A stretch of DNA of 49,516 nucleotides from Parachlamydiales bacterium (lineage in GTDB: Bacteria; Chlamydiota; Chlamydiia; Chlamydiales; JAEMRK01). Below, in pieces: positions 43,887-49,516 of the stretch. The translations under genes were made by a program, and so were the position numbers. How positions within the stretch are numbered: position 1 is the first letter of the stretch; each line of letters begins with the position of its first letter. The stretch lies in the NCBI GenBank assembly GCA_016463375.1, contig JAEMRK010000004.1, positions 12,797-62,312 on the forward strand, given 5' to 3'. The notes below the pieces were generated by a model. It was not told the origin of the DNA and did no database searches. It was given only the letters and a program-made list of their open reading frames with translations.

Positions 43887-45403
43887 TGCTTAAAGTTGTC
43901 TTGCCAGAAACGATGTCCACTATTGAAAATCAAGCGCAATCAGCTGGATCGGACCCAGCAGTATTTATGGAAAACGCGGGTCTTCATTGCGCCTATTTTT
44001 TAAGAGATTGGCAAAAAGACCATGAAAATGTGAAGACATTTCATGTTCTTTTGGGTAAAGGCAACAACGCAGGCGATGCTTTAGTTTGCGCCCTACACTT
44101 AAAAAAAATGGGATTTACAATTAAAGCTTACGCTCTTTATGAATTTGATGAATGCTCTGAACTTTGTCAAAATCACTGGAAGTCTTTTAAAGAATCCGGT
44201 GGAGAAATACTAAAAATTAGATCCAAAGCAGATTTAAATTTTTCATATGATGGTGCCATCATCGACGGTATATTTGGAACAGGCTTTACCAATAATGTCA
44301 CCGGGCTATCACTTGAAGCAATTATTGTGGCCAATTCTTGTAATTTGCCAATAATATCGATCGATATACCCTCTGGATTAAACGGCTCTAATGGTGAGCC
44401 ATCACCAATTGCTATAAGAGCCGATGCAACCCTTAGTCTTGGAATGGCAAAACTTGGCTATTTTATTGGCAGCGGTTGGAACCATGTTGGTAAAATTGTT
44501 CACATAGATTTTGGTCTTCCACAAGATATTATCAATAAAGAAGATGGCATGTTGCACATGGTTGAAGAACATTATGCAGCGCAACTACTTCCTAGTATTC
44601 AACGCAATCGTCACAAATACCAAGCAGGTTATGTACTAGGTGTTGCTGGTTCTCAAAATATGCCAGGTGCTGGCGGATTATCAAGCATGGCTGCTTTAAA
44701 GGGCGGCGCTGGAATGGTTCGTCTGGGTTTTTTTAAAGAGCACAAAAATTTACTGTCACATTTGGCTTGGGAAATAATTCCAGAGCCCATTGAACATGCT
44801 GCCGATCTTGCAAATCTCATGCAAAAAGTCACAAGTTTTTATTGCGGCCCAGGAATTGGACGAGGTGAAAAAGAAAAAGTTTTAGTAAATCAACTCCTTT
44901 CAAAAATTAAGTCTGCGTATGTTTTAGATGCCGATGCACTCTATTTTGTATCTCAAGACGACACTTTAGTTTTACCACCTCTTGGCGTGCTGACACCCCA
45001 CACTGGAGAAATGTCACAGCTTTTAGATATTAAATTAGGTAAAGACCCTTTAAACTGGCCATTTCTAAGAGCAGTTGACCAGTATGCTGCAGAAAAAAAT
45101 GTCACTGTTGTTTTAAAGGGTGCGCCATCATTTGTTTTCCATCCTAATAAAACACCTGTAGTTATACCAACTGGAGATCCTGGCATGGCGACCGCTGGAT
45201 CTGGAGATGTTTTAACGGGCCTTATTGCAAGCTTACTTGCACAAAATTTAACTCCTCATGATGCAGCTATACTTGGTGCTTATATTCATGGATTGGCCGG
45301 CATGCATGCCGCCAAAATCAAGACATCTTATAGCATGACTGCTAAAGATATTTTAGAATCAATTTCATGCGCCTTTAAAACTCTTTTAAAATCATCGACT
45401 TGA
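43886..45403 (+). CDS. nnr: bifunctional NAD(P)HX epimerase/dehydratase
   Basis: Repairs hydrated NADH and NADPH; 505 residues with two domains. The N-terminal epimerase (YjeF-N, about 1-215) has M-E-N-A-G and G-K-G-N-N-A-G-D-A, a small variation on the usual G-N-N-G-G-D. The C-terminal dehydratase (about 235-505) has G-G-A-G-M-V, G-P-G-I-G-R-G, D-A-D-A-L, T-P-H-T-G-E-M and the nucleotide motif P-G-M-A-T-A-G-S-G-D-V-L-T-G. The gene is translationally coupled to gpsA. Confidence 0.95.
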   Translation: MLKVVLPETMSTIENQAQSAGSDPAVFMENAGLHCAYFLRDWQKDHENVKTFHVLLGKGNNAGDALVCALHLKKMGFTIKAYALYEFDECSELCQNHWKSFKESGGEILKIRSKADLNFSYDGAIIDGIFGTGFTNNVTGLSLEAIIVANSCNLPIISIDIPSGLNGSNGEPSPIAIRADATLSLGMAKLGYFIGSGWNHVGKIVHIDFGLPQDIINKEDGMLHMVEEHYAAQLLPSIQRNRHKYQAGYVLGVAGSQNMPGAGGLSSMAALKGGAGMVRLGFFKEHKNLLSHLAWEIIPEPIEHAADLANLMQKVTSFYCGPGIGRGEKEKVLVNQLLSKIKSAYVLDADALYFVSQDDTLVLPPLGVLTPHTGEMSQLLDIKLGKDPLNWPFLRAVDQYAAEKNVTVVLKGAPSFVFHPNKTPVVIPTGDPGMATAGSGDVLTGLIASLLAQNLTPHDAAILGAYIHGLAGMHAAKIKTSYSMTAKDILESISCAFKTLLKSST

Positions 45404-45454
45404 CAATATAAGTAGTGTGAAACAAACTCGATAAAATTCACCTGTAAGAGACGT

Positions 45455-45970
45455 ATGACGGACCGACCATTGGAATGCACTGAATGTAAGAGACCTGTAG
45501 CTGTTTTTTACACGGAAGTTGTTAAAAACTCTGCAACTAGAAGTTGTATGTGTAATGAATGCCCAGTCCTACAACGCCTCATTCATGGCTCAAAAAAATC
45601 AGATATCATTAATGAAAATTCAAATGTTATCACAGGTCTTTGTTGTGGGCATTGTGGTACATCTCTTGAAGCAATTCGCACAGGAAATAATTTAGGTTGT
45701 AGTGAATGTTATGAAATATTTGGAGATCAGCTTGTCAAGGAACTCGTCATTTCTAAAAAATTGTCTGCTAAAACAATTGCTAATTTAAAAAAGTCATCTC
45801 CAATACATATTGGTAAGGCTCCTGGTGAATCAAATGAGATGAACCCTTCGATGAAATTAATGGCACTAAATGAAGCTTTAAATGAAACATTATCTCGCGA
45901 AGACTATGAACAAGCCGCACTGCTGCGCGATCAAATTAAATCACTAATGGAAAGTTCTGATGGAAAATAG
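45455..45970 (+). CDS. mcsA: McsA-like zinc and UVR-motif protein
   Basis: A 171-residue protein. Four C-x2-C pairs (C8/C11, C33/C36, C64/C67, C82/C85) form the zinc-binding part. A UvrB/UvrC motif at about 132-165 (L-N-E-T-L-S-R-E-D-Y-E-Q-A-A-L-L-R-D-Q-I) ends the chain. In Bacillus McsA activates the protein arginine kinase McsB and works with ClpC and CtsR; neither of those genes is nearby here. It overlaps the McsB homologue by eleven bases. Confidence 0.9.
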   Translation: MTDRPLECTECKRPVAVFYTEVVKNSATRSCMCNECPVLQRLIHGSKKSDIINENSNVITGLCCGHCGTSLEAIRTGNNLGCSECYEIFGDQLVKELVISKKLSAKTIANLKKSSPIHIGKAPGESNEMNPSMKLMALNEALNETLSREDYEQAALLRDQIKSLMESSDGK

Positions 45971-47015
45971 TCAAATCACTGCGTTTCTATTGGAAAATCA
46001 TCCATGGGCTCAATCTTCTAATCCCATTTGGCTTGCTACCACATACCGTTTACACAGAAATCTTTCTAAATATCATTTTCCTGCAAAACTTGATGCAGCA
46101 ACGCAGCAACAAGTTATGCAATTTATATTAGCTGCAACTAAAAGTTACACTACCCTTTACCTAAAAGCTGAAGACTTATCACCATTAAATAAACAATTAC
46201 TCTATGAACATTTTTTAGCAGCTCAAGCTTTTCAACAGTCCCAGACAGGAGAGGGTTTTGCCATCGATGAAAAAGGAGAATTATTTTTTTTATTCAATGC
46301 ACAAGATCATCTTCAAATTCAACTGAACGACGCATCTAATGAAATCGAAAAAGGGTGGAATCGCTTATCGAGAATAGATACAGATTTAAGCAAAGTGCTG
46401 CATTTTGCATTTAGTCCCCGATTTGGGTATCTGACTGCAAATCCAGATCAATGCGGCACCGCATTAATTACGTCGCTATATTTGCATGTTCCAGCTTTGA
46501 TACACACTGATCTAATCAATGAAACTTTAAATAAATACAGTGATGATCGAGTCATGGTTTCAAGCCTTCAAGGAAGTGCAACTGACCTTATTGGAGATAT
46601 TGTCACTCTACAAAATCATTATAAACTTGGAATATCTGAAGAAGAGATCATTAGTTCACTTAGAACTTTTGGCACTAAACTTGTTAATGATGAAACAAGT
46701 GCCCGTCAAAAAATTAAAAAAGATAATTCAGCTTTGATTAAAAACAAAGTCAGTCGAGCTTATGGTCTTGTAAAACACTCTTATGAGCTAGATACTGCAG
46801 AGTGTCTCAGTGCTATCAGCCTATGTAAATTAGGTGTAGATCTAGAATGGATTAAAGGGGTTAGTCAAAAAGATCTCAATCACCTCCTTTTTAATTGTCA
46901 ACGAGCTCACCTGCTAGCTCAGCTAAAGAAAGAAGATCTATCTCAACAAGAATTACTCGTTCAAAGAGCTCAGTTTATTCATGACCATTTCAATTCAAGT
47001 AGTTTAGCAATTTAA
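45960..47015 (+). CDS. mcsB: McsB homologue, probable pseudokinase
   Basis: A 351-residue protein of the phosphagen kinase fold (McsB / protein arginine kinase family), recognised by Y-R-L-H-R-N-L-S-K-Y-H-F-P (29-41), the N-x-x-D-H-L-x-I-Q block and the S-L-Y-L-H-V-P-A-L-I segment. The active-site positions look lost. The family's N-E-E-D-H is N-A-Q-D-H (113-117). The C-P-T-N-x-G-T motif is N-P-D-Q-C-G-T (161-167). The R-G-x-x-G-E block is S-S-L-Q-G-S (201-206). The first Arg of S-x-R-x-R is Tyr29. The frame is intact and coupled to mcsA, so the protein is probably kept for binding rather than phosphotransfer. The Chlamydia counterpart is CT675. Confidence 0.87.
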   Translation: MENSQITAFLLENHPWAQSSNPIWLATTYRLHRNLSKYHFPAKLDAATQQQVMQFILAATKSYTTLYLKAEDLSPLNKQLLYEHFLAAQAFQQSQTGEGFAIDEKGELFFLFNAQDHLQIQLNDASNEIEKGWNRLSRIDTDLSKVLHFAFSPRFGYLTANPDQCGTALITSLYLHVPALIHTDLINETLNKYSDDRVMVSSLQGSATDLIGDIVTLQNHYKLGISEEEIISSLRTFGTKLVNDETSARQKIKKDNSALIKNKVSRAYGLVKHSYELDTAECLSAISLCKLGVDLEWIKGVSQKDLNHLLFNCQRAHLLAQLKKEDLSQQELLVQRAQFIHDHFNSSSLAI

Positions 47016-47030
47016 TTTTTTGCGATTATC

Positions 47031-47924
47031 TTACATAAAAGGAATATCTTCAAAATGGAATTTTATTTTGTCGAAAAAATATGAGTAATAAAAAAGCTCA
47101 ATCCTAAAACTTACCTCTTCAATTGTACTATCTTTTAATTCTTTGAAGTAATTTTTAGTTTTCTTCAGAAAAAACTGAATATCATGTTCATCTTCAAAAT
47201 ATATTCCATCTTTTGTAAAACTGTCTGTTTCACGACCATCGTCATTAATTATACCAGATGCATAACCCTTATGAAGAAAAAGTAAGTGCAATCCGATTAA
47301 ATCTAAATCTTTTAAATCTAGTAAATTTGCAAAAGATTTTTGGTAATAATTTTGATAAATAGGACTAGTGTAAGTTAAACCAAATCCATTCCATTCAAAG
47401 CGATTCCATGCATAATTTTCGTGATAAAGTTTTGGTGATGCAACAATCTTTAAAGGAATTTGAGTTGCTTTATGTTTAAAATTTAATACCACAAAACCTA
47501 AATTTTCGTGTGTATAACCCCAACCGATATCTGACTTGAATTTTTGGATTTTACCTAAATAATCAAACTTTAAAAAACTTTCAGCTCCTCCAAGATTTTT
47601 TACAACCGTATCATAAAATGGTCCTGGAAAAGCAAAACCAAGCTCGATACTTAATTTATCTACGTTAACAAAGTTTTCCTTAGAAAAAATTTTCTCAAAA
47701 GGAAAGCTACTTTTTAACTCTTTAGTTCTCGAATACAATGATTTTAAAAATAACCGCCATAACCTGTTATCATTGACAACAATCGAAAACTTTTTACATA
47801 GATGCGCTAATCTTTTAGACTCAATTGGAAGCAGAAAACTGAAGACCTCAATTAATATCTCTTTTGGAAATTCTGACAATGTATAAGTCTTTAAAGAGCA
47901 GTTACAATTTGCTACACCATTCAT
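47031..47924 (-). CDS. F-box protein, likely host-directed
   Basis: A 297-residue protein. Residues 16-60 match the F-box: L-S-E-F-P-K-E-I-L-I-E-V-F-S-F-L, then a helix with L-C-K-K-F and N-D-N-R-L-W-R-L-F. F-boxes bind eukaryotic Skp1 and recruit targets to SCF ubiquitin ligases; bacteria have no such ligase, so the protein should act in the host cell. The rest (about 75-297) is aromatic-rich, with G-F-A-F-P-G-P-F-Y and several W-G-Y, Y-A-W-N-R-F-E-W segments, perhaps the target-binding part; it resembles no family I can name. No Sec signal is seen, consistent with type III export. Confidence 0.8.
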   Translation of the reverse strand: MNGVANCNCSLKTYTLSEFPKEILIEVFSFLLPIESKRLAHLCKKFSIVVNDNRLWRLFLKSLYSRTKELKSSFPFEKIFSKENFVNVDKLSIELGFAFPGPFYDTVVKNLGGAESFLKFDYLGKIQKFKSDIGWGYTHENLGFVVLNFKHKATQIPLKIVASPKLYHENYAWNRFEWNGFGLTYTSPIYQNYYQKSFANLLDLKDLDLIGLHLLFLHKGYASGIINDDGRETDSFTKDGIYFEDEHDIQFFLKKTKNYFKELKDSTIEEVSFRIELFYYSYFFDKIKFHFEDIPFM

Positions 47925-47974
47925 AAAAAACGCATTATTATTTTGTCTTAGTCAAGGCTATTAAATTTTCTCTC

Positions 47975-48007
47975 ACTACTTAAGAATAATTTTATTAGTT
48001 AAGTAGT
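47975..48007. promoter_or_regulatory. inverted repeat in divergent spacer
   Basis: ACTACTTAA (47975-47983) and TTAAGTAGT (47999-48007) form a perfect nine-base inverted repeat with a 15-base gap in the AT-rich 177-bp spacer between the divergent F-box and barrel genes. It is either an operator-like site or a hairpin; the T-run of a terminator is missing. Confidence 0.35.
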
Positions 48008-48101
48008 AAGTTTGAGACCAATCTCATTTTTTTAAAAAATTTGTTTATTTTATTTTCAAAAAATTCTACAAAAGCAAAGTTTTTATTAAACTTTCTGGTC
48101 A

Positions 48102-48947
48102 ATGCACAGCGTTAAATTTGTTTTTCTGTCACTTCTGTTTTCTTGTACGCTTTTTTCTTGTACCGAAAAAAATACTAGTGAACTCATTCCTTTGAATTAC
48201 TCTACATTAGAACTTAAACATGTTTTTGGAAAAGGTATAGGCTATTCTTGCGGTTATACGTCTTTAGTCAATACAAATTATGTTATAAAAAGCTTAAATA
48301 CTTACATTGTAGATTTAAGAAGTCATGTTTTTGATGATGATTCTACAGCTTTCAATGTAGGATTAGCATACAGACATTTTTTTCCAACCAGTGAAATCGA
48401 AATAGGCTTAAACACCTATTTTGATGGACTTCGTCCAGCTGACAGTGGTTTTATTGGGCAAGTTGGTCTAGGGTTCGAATTTTTTCACCCTTTATCAAAT
48501 GTCAATCTCAATATTTACTTACCAACTAAAGATGAAGTAAAAACTTTTGACATCTCGTACGATAACTATTTTGGATTTTTTTGGATTTACCATGAGCATA
48601 CAAATATAAGCTTCAAATGTTTTGATGTAGATGCTTGTTTTTACAGGCAGAATTTCAAATATGCAACTCTCACAACGTCTGCAGGTTTTTATTATATATA
48701 TAACCGAGTAGATGAACCGACATGGGGATCTCAATATAATTCCACATTAAAGTTTTATAAATGGGCAACGTTATCTCTAATGTTCACGAATGATAATATT
48801 TTTGATTCACGCTTCCAAGTTCAAATTAGTTTTGAAATTCCATTATACACGCCTAATAAACGAAAAAACCGTTTAGATATTGAACCAGTGCAACGTCACG
48901 AAATTCTCGCAATACAAAACCATCCATTCTGGGATTGGAGTTACTAG
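48102..48947 (+). CDS. outer-membrane beta-barrel, inverse-autotransporter-like
   Basis: A 281-residue protein with an N-terminal signal. L-F-S-C-T at about 17-21 could be a lipobox, although Phe at -2 is unusual. The body reads as alternating strands. V-G-L-A-Y-R-H-F-F, I-E-I-G-L-N-T-Y-F-D-G-L and G-Q-V-G-L-G-F-E-F-F are reminiscent of the beta domain of intimin/invasin-type inverse autotransporters (G-x-N-x-F-Y-D, G-x-G-x-E). There is no passenger domain in the same chain. The next gene, 20 bases on, encodes a collagen-like protein. No clear ribosome binding site is seen before the ATG. Confidence 0.75.
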   Translation: MHSVKFVFLSLLFSCTLFSCTEKNTSELIPLNYSTLELKHVFGKGIGYSCGYTSLVNTNYVIKSLNTYIVDLRSHVFDDDSTAFNVGLAYRHFFPTSEIEIGLNTYFDGLRPADSGFIGQVGLGFEFFHPLSNVNLNIYLPTKDEVKTFDISYDNYFGFFWIYHEHTNISFKCFDVDACFYRQNFKYATLTTSAGFYYIYNRVDEPTWGSQYNSTLKFYKWATLSLMFTNDNIFDSRFQVQISFEIPLYTPNKRKNRLDIEPVQRHEILAIQNHPFWDWSY

Positions 48948-48967
48948 CACTTTGGAGATTATTCTTT

Positions 48968-49516
48968 ATGAAAATTTACAAACAACTACCTGTATATTGT
49001 CTTGCATGCCTTTCATTACTATTTATAAGTGCTCAACATAAATGTAAATGGCCTCCACCTCTGCAAGGTCCTCCAGGTGAAAAAGGTGACCCTGGAGAAC
49101 CAGGCCCTAAAGGTGAAGATGGTGCTATGGGACCACAAGGACCTAAGGGCGACACTGGTGATATAGGGCCACAGGGCCCACAGGGTCCCCAAGGTTTACA
49201 AGGCCCTCAAGGTCCCTCTAACGGAATAGTTGGCCCGCAAGGTGTTAAAGGTGATACTGGTTTACAAGGTATCCAAGGCCCAATCGGTTTAACTGGCGCC
49301 TCTGGCCCTCAAGGTATTCAGGGACTAAAAGGAGATACAGGTGATACTGGACCCCAAGGATTGATGGGCCCTTGCGGAGCTAATGGCCCATCGGGTCCAA
49401 TTGGTTTAACTGGTCCTATTGGTTCGCAAGGTCCTCAAGGAGCTGTAGGACCAATTGGTTTAACAGGTTCTATGGGTCCTCAAGGGTTAACAGGTCCAGC
49501 CGGGCCTACAGGTTCT
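48968..49516 (+). CDS. collagen-like protein, 3' end outside window
   Basis: The frame stays open from the ATG at 48968 to the window end (183 codons). A hydrophobic leader (about 9-22) is followed by C-K-W-P-P-P. Gly-X-Y triplets then begin at residue 34 and continue to the edge. There are 49 full triplets with one break, an extra Asn in G-P-S-N-G-I-V. X and Y are rich in Pro, Gln, Lys and Asp (G-E-K-G-D-P, G-P-Q), and G-P-I-G-L-T recurs. Two cysteines in the leader suggest a possible lipoprotein or short signal peptide. GGAG ten bases upstream is the ribosome binding site. Collagen-like chains form trimeric stalks at the surface of other bacteria and viruses. Confidence 0.9.
   Translation, partial: MKIYKQLPVYCLACLSLLFISAQHKCKWPPPLQGPPGEKGDPGEPGPKGEDGAMGPQGPKGDTGDIGPQGPQGPQGLQGPQGPSNGIVGPQGVKGDTGLQGIQGPIGLTGASGPQGIQGLKGDTGDTGPQGLMGPCGANGPSGPIGLTGPIGSQGPQGAVGPIGLTGSMGPQGLTGPAGPTGS
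49067..49516 (+). repeat. Gly-X-Y (collagen-like) repeat tract
   Basis: Nine-base units beginning GGN run without break apart from one inserted codon, and continue past the window end. Longer units built on G-P-I-G-L-T and G-P-Q-G recur, showing higher-order duplication. Confidence 0.9.

Noticed and set aside
45400-45437. Perfect TTGACA with a downstream TAAAAT before mcsA
   Set aside because: The spacing of 26 bases is too long for a normal promoter, and TTGACA overlaps the stop of the preceding gene.
48013-48026. Hairpin TGAGA/TCTCA followed by seven T, terminator-like
   Set aside because: Only a five-base stem, no plus-strand gene ends within the previous kilobase, and the T-run is part of a general AT-rich spacer.
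49067-49516. CRISPR-like or satellite repeat
   Set aside because: The periodicity is nine bases and codes for Gly-X-Y; there are no spacers or conserved direct repeats.
1-49516. tRNA, rRNA, insertion sequences, integrase or prophage genes
   Set aside because: No cloverleaf-like sequence, rRNA stretch, transposase or phage structural gene was recognised in any spacer or frame.

Overview
This window looks like part of a chromosome from an environmental (amoeba-associated type) member of the Chlamydiota. It is AT-rich and densely packed with short operons. Several neighbourhoods match known Chlamydia order or content: nth / mnmE / psd (C. trachomatis CT697-CT699), an anchored hypothetical protein followed by gspD and gspE (CT573-CT571), UDPGP-family uridylyltransferase next to gpsA (CT715-CT714), mcsA-mcsB-type genes (CT676-CT675), and ruvC-ruvA (CT502-CT501). 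Two-partner secretion, a UDP-galactopyranose mutase operon, an F-box protein and a collagen-like protein are not typical of Chlamydia itself and point to a larger-genome relative. The genus cannot be fixed from the sequence alone.

Layout. 1-2363: a large hypothetical gene running off the left edge (minus strand, with a faint degenerate kinase-like motif) and a divergent gene for a protein with tandem Ser-Pro-Lys/Arg motifs. 2421-8546: a tight seven-gene plus-strand operon for UDP-glucuronate, UDP-galactose, UDP-galactofuranose and a second epimerase, then two peroxiredoxins and a family 2 glycosyltransferase. 8552-11968: minus-strand glycosyltransferase, mutY, a FlgN-like protein and a small membrane protein with a clear terminator. 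12160-17631: anchored protein, GspD secretin and GspE ATPase, with no gspF alongside. 17694-21250: amino-acid permease and a YjbH-family outer-membrane protein. 21247-25498: psd and a small exported protein diverge from a DASS carboxylate transporter and mnmE. The divergent spacer holds two nested palindromes. 25499-26151: a poorly coding stretch with two terminator-like hairpins and a promoter-like site. 26152-31293: minus-strand operon of a giant coiled-coil protein, ruvC, ruvA and nth. 31518-31976: a PEBP-family protein.

32005-39427 is a two-partner secretion pair: a 1498-residue TpsA exoprotein with about ten internal repeats, and a TpsB transporter whose POTRA-like domains are split by about 320 residues of Pro/Asn/Gln/Ser/Thr-rich sequence. 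39480-47015: EamA transporter, then divergent heptosyltransferase, UDPGP uridylyltransferase, gpsA, NAD(P)HX repair enzyme, mcsA and a McsB homologue that has lost most of its diagnostic active-site residues. 47031-49516: an F-box protein, a predicted outer-membrane barrel resembling the inverse-autotransporter type, and a collagen-like Gly-X-Y protein running off the right edge.

The window is rich in cell-envelope and surface functions (sugar nucleotides, glycosyltransferases, secretin, TPS, YjbH, barrel plus collagen) mixed with housekeeping genes. The most unusual items are the apparent McsB pseudokinase, the interrupted TpsB with its repeat-bearing partner, and the barrel/collagen pair.
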